NCBI GenBank assembly: GCA_028291125.1
Contig: JAQGIN010000190.1
Coordinates: 1-11,930, forward strand
Direction: 5' to 3'
Source: Caulobacter sp.
Lineage (GTDB): Bacteria; Pseudomonadota; Alphaproteobacteria; Caulobacterales; Caulobacteraceae
Length of the DNA stretch: 11,930 bases
Numbering within the stretch: the stretch's first letter is position 1; every line of letters starts with the position of its first letter. Both the position numbers and the translations under genes were made by a program. Below are positions 1 through 6,372 of the stretch, one piece after another. The notes below the pieces were generated by a model. The model did no database searches. It was not told where the DNA came from and was given only the letters and a program-made list of their open reading frames with translations.

Positions 1-479
1 TCGGCGGTCAGGTCCTGGTCGAGCAGGGCCTTGGCCGCCGCCAGGGCGTAGTTGCCGCCCGAGCCGATGGCCGCGACGCCGCCGCCGTGCAGGGTTTCGG
101 GCTCCAGCACGTCGCCGACCCCGGTGACCGTGTAGATGGCGGTGGCGTCCGCCACCAACAGCATGGCCTCCAGCTTGCGCAGGTAGCGGTCGGTGCGCCA
201 GTCCTTGGCCAGGTCGACGCAGGCCCGGGCCAGCTGGTCGGGATACTGCTCCAGCTTGGCCTCCAGCCGCTCGATCAGGGTGAAGGCGTCGGCCGTCGCC
301 CCGGCGAAGCCGGCGATGACCTTGCCGCCGGCCAGGCGCCGCACCTTGCGGGCGTTACCCTTGACAACGGTCTGGCCCATGGAGACCTGTCCGTCTCCGG
401 CGATGACGGTGGAGCCGTTCTTGCTCACCGCCAGGATGGTGGTGCCGTGCCAGTCGGGGAATGAATTGCTGCTTTGCAT
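1..479 (-). CDS. hslV: HslV, ATP-dependent protease peptidase subunit (3' end outside window)
   Basis: HslV is the threonine peptidase of the cytoplasmic HslUV (ClpYQ) protease, which works with the HslU unfoldase. The first 159 residues are visible and match the family throughout. There is a short propeptide (residues 1-12, ending WHG), then the mature N-terminus TTILAV with catalytic Thr13, GDGQ with Asp29, KGNARKVRR with Lys45, FAGATADAF, AKDWRTDRYLRKLEA and AAIGSGGNYA. E. coli HslV has 176 residues, so roughly 20-25 residues are probably missing at the left edge. A propeptide ahead of the Thr is usual in alphaproteobacteria and would have to be removed for activity. Two in-frame ATGs exist, at 479 and 488; neither has a Shine-Dalgarno, and I chose the inner one. 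The gene diverges from the MoeB-type gene across 40 bp. hslU is expected downstream but is outside the window. Family identity is near certain; the start is not. Confidence 0.95.
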   Translation of the reverse strand, partial: MQSSNSFPDWHGTTILAVSKNGSTVIAGDGQVSMGQTVVKGNARKVRRLAGGKVIAGFAGATADAFTLIERLEAKLEQYPDQLARACVDLAKDWRTDRYLRKLEAMLLVADATAIYTVTGVGDVLEPETLHGGGVAAIGSGGNYALAAAKALLDQDLTA

Positions 480-519
480 GGCTGGCATGTGGCGAGGCGA
501 CCGGGAAGGGTCAAGCGCG

Positions 520-1254
520 ATGAGCTTTTCAGAGGCCGAGGTCGAGCGTTACGCCCGCCATCTGGTGCTGCGCGAGATCGGCGGACCGGGCCAGCAACGG
601 CTGAAGGCGGCGCGGGTGCTGCTGGTCGGGGCCGGCGGCCTGGGCGCGCCGGCGGCGCTGTACCTGGCGGCGGCCGGGGTCGGGACCATCGGCCTGGTCG
701 ACGCCGACACGGTGTCGCTGTCCAACCTGCAGCGCCAGGTGCTGTATGGCGCGGCCGATGTCGGCCGGCCCAAGGTGGCGGTCGCCGCCGAGCGGCTGGC
801 GGCGATCAATCCGCACGTGACGGTGGTTGGCCACGGCGCCTGGCTGACCGCCGACAACGCCCGCGCCCTGATCGCTGGCTACGACCTGGTGCTCGACGGC
901 ACCGATGACTTCACCACCCGCTTCGCGGTCAGTGACGCTTGCGTCGCCGAGGGCAAGACCCTGGTCAGCGGGGCCCTGGGCCGCTGGACCGGCCAGGTCG
1001 GGGTGTTTTCCGGCCGGCCCTGCTATCGCTGCCTGGTGCCCGAGACCCCGCCGGAGGCGGAGACCTGCGCCGCCGTCGGCGTGGTCGGGGCCCTGGCCGG
1101 GGTGATCGGATCGATGATGGCGCTGGAAGCGGTGAAGCTGATCACCGGGGCCGGCGACAGCCTGACCGGCCGGCTGCTGATCTACGACGCCCTGGCCGCC
1201 GAGACCCGCACGGTGCGGATCGGCGCCGATCCGGCCTGCGCCTGCGGCGCCTGA
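520..1254 (+). CDS. moeB: MoeB/ThiF/HesA-family sulfur-carrier adenylyltransferase (E1-like)
   Basis: E1-like enzyme of 244 residues that adenylates the C-terminal glycine of a ubiquitin-like sulfur carrier (MoaD for molybdopterin, or ThiS for thiazole). Visible elements, in order: the N-terminal YARHLVLREIG helix; nucleotide-binding GAGGLG (37-42); VDADTVSLSNLQRQ with Arg72; the conserved Lys85; DGTDDF (126-131) with the metal-binding Asp; GALGRWTGQVGVF; zinc CxxC (Cys168, Cys171); Cys183 in the ETCAAVGVVGALAGVIG loop; and a second zinc pair at the C-terminus (Cys240, Cys242). Length fits MoeB without a rhodanese domain (E. coli MoeB is about 249 residues). The last pair is CxC rather than the usual CxxC, which is unusual. 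GGGAAGGG lies about 9 bases before the ATG and supports this start; the frame stays open upstream only as an antisense shadow of hslV. MoeB and ThiF cannot be separated from sequence alone, and no carrier gene lies nearby. Confidence 0.9.
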   Translation: MSFSEAEVERYARHLVLREIGGPGQQRLKAARVLLVGAGGLGAPAALYLAAAGVGTIGLVDADTVSLSNLQRQVLYGAADVGRPKVAVAAERLAAINPHVTVVGHGAWLTADNARALIAGYDLVLDGTDDFTTRFAVSDACVAEGKTLVSGALGRWTGQVGVFSGRPCYRCLVPETPPEAETCAAVGVVGALAGVIGSMMALEAVKLITGAGDSLTGRLLIYDALAAETRTVRIGADPACACGA

Positions 1255-1282
1255 CGAACGCCGGTCCCCGCGCAAGTCGCCG

Positions 1283-2269
1283 TCACAGCATCGACGGAAT
1301 CACCCGGTCCGGCGGTCGGTGGCCGTCCATGAAGGTCTTCACGTTGACGATGACCTTCTCGCCCATGTCGATGCGGCCCTCGACCGTGGCCGAACCCATG
1401 TGCGGCAGCAGCACCACATTGGGCAGCTTCAGCAGCTTGGGATTGATCGCCGGTTCGTGTTCGTAGACGTCCAGCCCCGCCCCGGCCAGGTCGCCGCGGG
1501 CCAGCATATTGGCCAGGGCCCCCTCGTCGATGACCTCGCCGCGGGCGGTGTTGACGACGATGGCCTGCGGCCGCAGCAGCTTCAGCCGCCGGGCCGACAG
1601 CAGGTGATAGGTGGCCGGGGTGTGCGGGCAGTTGACCGAGATGATGTCCATCCGCGCCAGCATCTGGTCGAGGCTTTCCCAATAGGTCGCCTCCAGGTCC
1701 TCGGCGATGCGGGCCGGGACCGGCTTGCGATTGTGATAGTGCACCTGCATGCCGAAGGCCTTGGCGCGGCGGGCCACGGCCTGGCCGATGCGGCCCATGC
1801 CAATGATGCCCAGGCGCTTGCCCCACAGGCGGCGGCCCAGCATCCAGGTCGGCGACCAGCCGTGGAAGCCGCCGGCCTTGACCACCTCGGCCCCCTCGAC
1901 CACCCGCCGCGAGGCGGCCATGATCAGGGTCATGGTCAGGTCGGCGGTGTCCTCGGTCAGCACCCCGGGGGTGTTGGTGACGATGATGCCGCGGGCGTTG
2001 GCGGTGGCGACGTCGATATTGTCGACCCCGGCCCCGAAATTGGCGATCAGCTTGAGCCGATCGCCGGATCGCGACAAAAGGCGCGAATCGATGCGATCGG
2101 TGATGGTTGGCACCAGCACGTCGGCCCGGCCCATGGCCTCGATCAGCTGATCGGCGGTCATCGGTTGGTCGGTGGGATTGAGTTCGGTGTCGAACAGCTC
2201 GCACATTCTCGTCTCCACCGGATCGGGGAGTTTGCGGGTGACGACGACTTTGAGCTTGCGGGCTGGCAT
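1283..2269 (-). CDS. D-isomer-specific 2-hydroxyacid dehydrogenase (glyoxylate/hydroxypyruvate reductase type)
   Basis: Cytosolic NAD(P)-dependent oxidoreductase of 328 residues that interconverts 2-keto acids and D-2-hydroxyacids; glyoxylate or hydroxypyruvate are the likely substrates. Substrate-domain landmark: NFGAGVDNID (77-86). The Rossmann glycine motif is GMGRIG (157-162). The second strand ends YHNRKP (178-183), with Asn180-Arg181 where NAD-specific relatives carry an acid, so NADP(H) preference is inferred. The catalytic triad is complete: Arg243 in NTARGEVID, Glu272 in YEHEP, His290 in LLPHMGSAT. The start at MPARKLKVVV fits the family N-terminus and has AGGGAAGG about 20 bases upstream on this strand, so the ribosome site is not ideal. 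The gene converges on moeB with a 28-bp gap and diverges from the SH3 protein gene. Exact substrate is not determinable, so no symbol is given. Confidence 0.92.
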   Translation of the reverse strand: MPARKLKVVVTRKLPDPVETRMCELFDTELNPTDQPMTADQLIEAMGRADVLVPTITDRIDSRLLSRSGDRLKLIANFGAGVDNIDVATANARGIIVTNTPGVLTEDTADLTMTLIMAASRRVVEGAEVVKAGGFHGWSPTWMLGRRLWGKRLGIIGMGRIGQAVARRAKAFGMQVHYHNRKPVPARIAEDLEATYWESLDQMLARMDIISVNCPHTPATYHLLSARRLKLLRPQAIVVNTARGEVIDEGALANMLARGDLAGAGLDVYEHEPAINPKLLKLPNVVLLPHMGSATVEGRIDMGEKVIVNVKTFMDGHRPPDRVIPSML

Positions 2270-2326
2270 GGGGGGTTTGAAAAGCCTTCCCTGACGGGTG
2301 TTTGAAACCTGTAGCAAAGGGGCCCG

Positions 2327-2878
2327 ATGCGGCCAAGCAACATGCCGACGAATTGCAAACATCGTTCGACGGCCCAGGCCGCGATGGGGACCGCGATCCT
2401 GACCGTGGCCCTGGCCGCGGCGGCCGGCTCCGCCTGGGCGCAGACGCCCCGGGCCACCCCGTCCGGCCTGCCCGTGCCCCGCTATCTGTCGCTGAAGTAC
2501 GACCCGGTGAACGCCCGCCAGGGCCCCGATGAGGAGCACCGGCTGATGTGGACCTACCACGCCAAGGGCCTGCCGGTGCAGGTGGTGGCCGAAACTCGCG
2601 AGTGGCGGCGGATCTGCGATCCGCGCGGCGGCCTGACCTGGGTGCACCGGCGCACCACCGACGGCAAGCGCACCGTCATGCGGGTTCAGCCGGGCGACCT
2701 GCCGCTGCTGGCCAGCCCCAAGCCGGGGTCGCGGGTGACCGCCTATCTGCGCAGCCAGGCCGTCGCCGGCCTCGACCGTTGCGACAAGGGCTGGTGCCGG
2801 CTGAAGGCCGACGGCGCCAAGGGTTGGGCCCCGGAAACCGCGATCTGGGGGACCGCTCCGGGCCCGCAATGCCGCTGA
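2327..2878 (+). CDS. Exported bacterial SH3-domain protein
   Basis: Protein of 183 residues that begins with a signal peptide: a basic n-region (KHR at 11-13), a hydrophobic Ala/Leu-rich core (about 20-35) and a probable cleavage after AWA (Ala38). The mature part holds two SH3-like repeats. The first, about 51-120, starts PRYLSLKYDPVNARQGP and contains WRRICDPRGGLTWVHRR. The second, about 124-176, contains PLLASPKPGSRV, DRCDKGWCRLK and KGWAPETAIWG. This is the pattern of the small periplasmic SH3 proteins (SH3_4/DUF1058 type) common in alphaproteobacteria, thought to bind cell-wall components; that role is inference. AAAGGGG lies about 5 bases before the ATG at 2327 and favours it over later ATGs at 2342 and 2384; the 2384 start would leave a signal peptide without basic residues. 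fabA follows 66 bp downstream. No enzymatic motif is seen. Confidence 0.85.
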   Translation: MRPSNMPTNCKHRSTAQAAMGTAILTVALAAAAGSAWAQTPRATPSGLPVPRYLSLKYDPVNARQGPDEEHRLMWTYHAKGLPVQVVAETREWRRICDPRGGLTWVHRRTTDGKRTVMRVQPGDLPLLASPKPGSRVTAYLRSQAVAGLDRCDKGWCRLKADGAKGWAPETAIWGTAPGPQCR

Positions 2879-2906
2879 TCGGCGATCATGCGGCCGATAT
2901 GCGCCG

Positions 2907-2934
2907 TTGAGGCGCCGCCCGCCGCCGTGCTAGG
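2907..2934 (+). promoter_or_regulatory. Possible fabA promoter
   Basis: TTGAGG (2907-2912) and GCTAGG (2929-2934) are spaced by 16 bases, near the alphaproteobacterial housekeeping pattern TTGAC / GCTANA. The start of transcription would fall only a few bases before the fabA ATG at 2945, and no Shine-Dalgarno precedes that ATG. This would make the fabA message nearly leaderless. The match is partial and the call is weak. Confidence 0.25.
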
Positions 2935-2944
2935 GCGTGGCGTC

Positions 2945-3481
2945 ATGCAGAAGAGCTCTTACACTTTCGACGAACTCCTGGCTTGCGGCCGCGGCGAGAT
3001 GTTCGGTCCGGGCAACGCCCAGCTGCCGGTCCCACCGATGCTGATGTTCGATCGCATCGTCCGCATCGAGAAGGACGGCGGCAAGTACGGCAAGGGCTAT
3101 GTCGAGGCCGAGTTCGACATCAATCCCGACCTCTGGTTCTTCGGCTGCCACTTCATCGGCGATCCGGTGATGCCGGGCTGCCTGGGCCTGGACGCCATGT
3201 GGCAGCTGTTCGGCTTCTTCCTCGGCTGGTCGGGCGCGCCCGGCCGCGGCCGCGCCCTGGGCGTCGGCGAGGTCAAATTCACCGGCCAGGTCGTTCCCGA
3301 GGTCAAGAAGGTCGTTTACAAGATCGACCTGAAGCGGGTGATCATCCGCAAGCTGGTCATGGGCATCGGCGACGGCGTGATGGAAGCCGACGGCAAGCCC
3401 ATCTATGAAACCAAGGACCTCAAGGTCGGCCTGTTCAGCGCCGAGCAGATGGCGGGTCAAGCCGACCGCGCGGCTGGCTGA
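2945..3481 (+). CDS. fabA: FabA, 3-hydroxydecanoyl-ACP dehydratase/isomerase
   Basis: Bifunctional enzyme of 178 residues that dehydrates 3-hydroxydecanoyl-ACP and isomerises trans-2- to cis-3-decenoyl-ACP, the entry to anaerobic unsaturated fatty acid synthesis in the cytosol. Hallmarks: LPVPPMLMFDRI near the N-terminus; the active-site stretch FFGCHFIGDPVMPGCLG with catalytic His69; Asp83 in GLDAMWQ; GVGEVKFTGQV (106-116); YKIDLKRVI; and C-terminal ADGKPIYETKDLKVGLF. Length is close to E. coli FabA (172), with a few extra C-terminal residues. The ATG at 2945 gives the normal N-terminus (MQKSSYTFDELLACGRGEMFG), although no clear ribosome site precedes it; an upstream in-frame ATG at 2888 would add unrelated residues. 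fabB follows 43 bp downstream, the usual partner arrangement. Confidence 0.97.
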   Translation: MQKSSYTFDELLACGRGEMFGPGNAQLPVPPMLMFDRIVRIEKDGGKYGKGYVEAEFDINPDLWFFGCHFIGDPVMPGCLGLDAMWQLFGFFLGWSGAPGRGRALGVGEVKFTGQVVPEVKKVVYKIDLKRVIIRKLVMGIGDGVMEADGKPIYETKDLKVGLFSAEQMAGQADRAAG

Positions 3482-3524
3482 TCTAAAAGCGCCGGACCTG
3501 GGATCAAGGGAGAAGAGGATTTTC

Positions 3525-4739
3525 ATGCGTCGCGTCGTGGTCACCGGTCTTGGGATCGTCTCGTCCATCGGCAACAGCGCCTCGGAGGTGCTGACCTCGC
3601 TGCGCGAGGCCAAGTCCGGCGTCATCGCGGCGCCGGAATACGCCGAGCTGGGTTTCCGCTGCCAGGTGCACGCCGCCCCGCGGATCGACTGGGAGTCGCT
3701 GGTCGACCGCCGCGCCGCCCGCTTCCTCGCCCCCGGCACCGCCTATGGCCATATCGCCATGGAGCAGGCGATCGCCGATTCCGGCCTGACCGAGTCCGAG
3801 GTGTCCCATGAGCGCACCGGCCTGATCGTCGGCTCGGGCGGCCCCTCCACCCGGGTCATCGTCGAGGCCGCCGCCACCACCAGGGAAAAGGGCCCCAAGC
3901 GTATCGGCCCGTTCGCCGTGCCCAAGGCCATGAGTTCGGGGCCGTCGGCGGTGCTGGCCACCTGGTTCAAGATCCGCGGCCTCAACTTCTCGATCAGCTC
4001 GGCCTGCGCCACCTCGGCCCATTGCATCGGCTCGGCCTATGAGCAGATCGCCATGGGCAAGCAGGACGTGATCTTCGCCGGCGGCGTCGAGGAGCTGGAC
4101 TGGACGCTGTCCAACCTGTTCGACGCCATGGGCGCGATGTCCTCCAACTTCAACGATCGGCCGGCCGTGGCCAGCCGCGCCTATGACCGCGACCGCGACG
4201 GCTTCGTCATCGCCGGCGGCGGCGGCATCGTCGTGCTCGAGGACTACGAGCGCGCCAAGGCCCGCGGGGCCAAGATCTACGGCGAGATCGTCGGCTACGC
4301 CGCCAATTCCGACGGCTTCGACATGGTCGCCCCGTCCGGCGAGGGCGCGGCGCGCTGCATGAAGCTGGCCATGGCCGGGGCCGGCGACCGCCAAATCGAC
4401 TATCTGAACCCGCACGGCACCTCGACGCCGGTCGGCGACAGCAAGGAGATGCAGGCGGTGCGCGACGTGTTCGGCGACAAGGCCCCGCTGATCTCCTCGA
4501 CCAAGTCGCTCACCGGCCACAGTCTCGGCGCGGCCGGGGCCCAGGAGGCGATCTATTCGATCCTGATGCTCAACAACGACTTCGCCGCCGAGAGCGCCCA
4601 TATCGAGAACCTCGACCCCGAGTTCGCGGACCTGCCGATCCTCCGCCAGCGGGTCGACAAGCCCCTGACCACGGTGATGTCCAACAGCTTCGGCTTCGGC
4701 GGCACCAACGGCACGCTGATCATCGCCAAGGCCGACTAG
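3525..4739 (+). CDS. fabB: FabB, 3-oxoacyl-ACP synthase I
   Basis: Condensing enzyme of 404 residues (KAS I) that elongates acyl-ACP with malonyl-ACP, including the cis-3-decenoyl-ACP made by FabA. The thiolase-fold Cys-His-His triad is complete: Cys161 in SSACATS, His297 in NPHGTSTPVGD and His332 in KSLTGHSLGAAG, with Lys327. Other marks are RRVVVTGLGIVSSIGN at the N-terminus, RDGFVIAGGGG (224-234) and the C-terminal NSFGFGGTNG loop (387-396). Length and lack of a C-terminal extension fit FabB; pairing with fabA favours KAS I over FabF. AGAAGAGG lies 6 bases before the ATG, so the upstream in-frame extension from 3405, which overlaps fabA, is discarded. Confidence 0.97.
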   Translation: MRRVVVTGLGIVSSIGNSASEVLTSLREAKSGVIAAPEYAELGFRCQVHAAPRIDWESLVDRRAARFLAPGTAYGHIAMEQAIADSGLTESEVSHERTGLIVGSGGPSTRVIVEAAATTREKGPKRIGPFAVPKAMSSGPSAVLATWFKIRGLNFSISSACATSAHCIGSAYEQIAMGKQDVIFAGGVEELDWTLSNLFDAMGAMSSNFNDRPAVASRAYDRDRDGFVIAGGGGIVVLEDYERAKARGAKIYGEIVGYAANSDGFDMVAPSGEGAARCMKLAMAGAGDRQIDYLNPHGTSTPVGDSKEMQAVRDVFGDKAPLISSTKSLTGHSLGAAGAQEAIYSILMLNNDFAAESAHIENLDPEFADLPILRQRVDKPLTTVMSNSFGFGGTNGTLIIAKAD

Positions 4740-4814
4740 GAGGCGGGCGGCCCAGGGTTCCGCGAACCGGCCGGGCCTGCTAGCAACGACGCAAAGATCC
4801 AGGAGCGCCTCGCC

Positions 4815-5630
4815 ATGGCCGACGACTACGCATTCCCCAAGGGTGAGCTGATGCGGGGCAAGAAGGGCCTCGTCATGGGCGTGGCCAACCACAACTCCAT
4901 CGCCTGGGGCATCGCCTCGCAGCTGGCCGCCCAGGGGGCCGATATGGCCTTCACCTATCAGGGCGAGGCCCTGGAGCGTCGGGTGCGGCCGTTGGCCGAG
5001 AGCATCGGCGTCACCACCCTGATCCCGGCCGACGTCACCGACGACGCCTCGATGGACGCCGCCTTCGCGGCGATCGAGGCCAAGTTCGGGACCCTCGACT
5101 TCGTCGTCCACTCGGTGGCCTTCGCCAACAAGGACGAGCTGAAGGGCTCATTCGTCGACAACACCACCCGCGAGGGCTTCCTGATGGCCCTCAACATCTC
5201 GGCCTTCAGCTTCGTCGACGTCGCCAAGCGCGCGGCCAAGATCATGCCCAATGGCGGCTCGCTGATCACCATGACCTATCTCGGGTCGGAGCGGACCATC
5301 CCCAACTACAACACCATGGGCGTGGCCAAGGCGGCGCTGGAGGCGGCGACCCGCTACATCGCCCGCGACCTGGGCCCCAAGGGCATCCGCTGCAACGCCA
5401 TCTCGGCCGGGGCCATGCGCACCCTGGCCCTGGCCGGCATCGCCGGCGGCCGCGGCATGATCGCCCAGGGCCGCGCCTTCAGCGCCCTGAAGGAAGACAC
5501 CTCGATGGAGGGGGTGGCCGGCTGCGCCCTGTGGCTGGTCTCCGACCTCGGCCGCTCGACCACCGGCGAGGTCGTCCACGTCGACGCTGGCTTCCACATG
5601 ATGGGCATGCCGGACGAGGTCGAGGGGTAG
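4815..5630 (+). CDS. fabI: FabI, enoyl-ACP reductase (NADH)
   Basis: Short-chain-dehydrogenase-like reductase of 271 residues that performs the last step of each fatty acid elongation cycle. Visible: the FabI-type cofactor loop GVANHNSIAWGIA (22-34), ADVTDD (72-77), VVHSVAFANKDELKG (97-111), and the catalytic tyrosine pair Tyr155 (MTYLGSER) and Tyr165 with Lys172 (YNTMGVAK, Y-x6-K). SAGAMRTLALAGI (197-209) marks the substrate loop and HVDAGFHMMGM the C-terminus. Residue 102 is Ala in SVAFAN, where E. coli FabI has Gly93; alanine is also found in Gram-positive and many alphaproteobacterial FabI proteins. AGGAG lies 9 bases before the ATG. The 75-bp gap to fabB has no obvious terminator, so co-transcription with fabA-fabB is likely, as in other alphaproteobacterial fabA-fabB-fabI clusters. 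Confidence 0.96.
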   Translation: MADDYAFPKGELMRGKKGLVMGVANHNSIAWGIASQLAAQGADMAFTYQGEALERRVRPLAESIGVTTLIPADVTDDASMDAAFAAIEAKFGTLDFVVHSVAFANKDELKGSFVDNTTREGFLMALNISAFSFVDVAKRAAKIMPNGGSLITMTYLGSERTIPNYNTMGVAKAALEAATRYIARDLGPKGIRCNAISAGAMRTLALAGIAGGRGMIAQGRAFSALKEDTSMEGVAGCALWLVSDLGRSTTGEVVHVDAGFHMMGMPDEVEG

Positions 5631-5640
5631 GGGCTCACTC

Positions 5641-5690
5641 GCCCCCTCCGGGCCTGCGGCCCTCCTCCTCCAGAGGGGGAAGAGCTTAGC
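5641..5690. repeat. REP-like palindromic element, copy 1
   Basis: An outer stem CCCCCTC (5642-5648) pairs with GAGGGGG (5673-5679), and an inner hairpin GGGCC-TGC-GGCCC (5650-5662) sits inside. The element ends GAAGAGC. It lies directly after the fabI stop, between convergent genes. It could act as a bidirectional transcript end, though there is no U-tract. The nested-stem design resembles intergenic palindromes common in Caulobacterales genomes; that resemblance is from memory. Confidence 0.6.
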
Positions 5691-5708
5691 GGGCCGGCCC
5701 ATGGAAAC

Positions 5709-5752
5709 TCCGCCCCCTCTGGGGGCGGACGACCGCGAAGCGGTCCGGTGGG
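5709..5752. repeat. REP-like palindromic element, copy 2 (inverted), two strong hairpins
   Basis: Two perfect hairpins lie back to back: a 9-bp stem with a TCT loop (TCCGCCCCC / GGGGGCGGA, 5709-5729), then a 6-bp stem with a GAA loop (GACCGC / GCGGTC, 5731-5745). Read on the minus strand, the element has the same plan as copy 1: a C-run, a GG-starting inner hairpin, then CCAGAGGGGG. The pair is therefore arranged head to head. It sits just beyond the stop of the TetR gene and may end the efflux operon transcript. Confidence 0.6.
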
Positions 5753-5763
5753 GGCCAGTATCC

Positions 5764-6372
5764 CTAAGGCGCGTAGGCCCGCATGAAGCGGTCGGCCGCC
5801 GCCGCCGCCAGCTGGTGGAACTCCTCGACGGTCTTGTCCGAGGGCAGGCGCAGCAGGGCCCGCAGCTGGCTGTGGCCCATGACCATGCCGGCGAAGAACT
5901 CGGCGGCCTGGTCGGCGTCGTCGACGGCCATCCGACCCAGCCGGGTCTCGACCGCGAGGAACTCGGCCAGCTGCCGCCGCGCCTGGCGGGGCCCGGCCTC
6001 GTAGACCTCGCGGGCGACGTCGGGCATCTCGCCCGCGCCTTGGATGATCACCCGCATCACCGAATAGGCGTTGTGGGTCAGCACCGTCTCCAGCATCGAG
6101 CGGGCGAAGGCTTCCAGCGCCTGGCGCGGATTGTCCACGGCCCCGGGATCGCGCAGCGGGGCGGTGATGCGGTCGACCCGGCGGGCCATCAGCGCCCGCA
6201 CCAGCTCGGCCTTCGAGCCATAGTGGTTGTAGACCGTCTGTTTCGACACCCCGGCCTGGCGGGCGATGGCCTCCATCGGCGCGGCCAGGCCGCGCTGGCC
6301 GATGACCTCGATGGCGGCGTCGAGGATGGCCTCGGTCTTGGCGACGTCGATCTGTCCGGCGACCCTGGGCAT
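5764..6372 (-). CDS. TetR/AcrR-family transcriptional repressor
   Basis: DNA-binding regulator of 202 residues. The N-terminal TetR domain (about 10-60) shows AILDAAIEVIGQRGLAAPM followed by the helix-turn-helix IARQAGVSKQTVYNHYGSKAELV (36-58). The C-terminal part (about 75-200) is helical and looks like the AefR-type ligand domain, with MVMGHSQLRALLRLP. It is the last gene of the efflux operon: its ATG shares one base with the transporter stop (TGATG), which implies translational coupling and, since it is on the same message, autoregulation. The likely target is the inverted repeat at 9156-9171 ahead of the adaptor gene. Its inducing ligand is unknown, presumably a substrate of the pump. Family call is firm; target is inferred. 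Confidence 0.92.
   Translation of the reverse strand: MPRVAGQIDVAKTEAILDAAIEVIGQRGLAAPMEAIARQAGVSKQTVYNHYGSKAELVRALMARRVDRITAPLRDPGAVDNPRQALEAFARSMLETVLTHNAYSVMRVIIQGAGEMPDVAREVYEAGPRQARRQLAEFLAVETRLGRMAVDDADQAAEFFAGMVMGHSQLRALLRLPSDKTVEEFHQLAAAAADRFMRAYAP

Noticed and set aside
193..519. Upstream extension of the MoeB-type gene in frame
   Set aside because: It is the antisense of hslV, and the ATG at 520 has a good ribosome site and gives the family N-terminus.
3504..5111. A 535-codon open frame on the minus strand opposite fabB and part of fabI
   Set aside because: Composition (Gly/Asp/Ala/His) is typical of an antisense shadow; no motif, and fabB and fabI are unambiguous.
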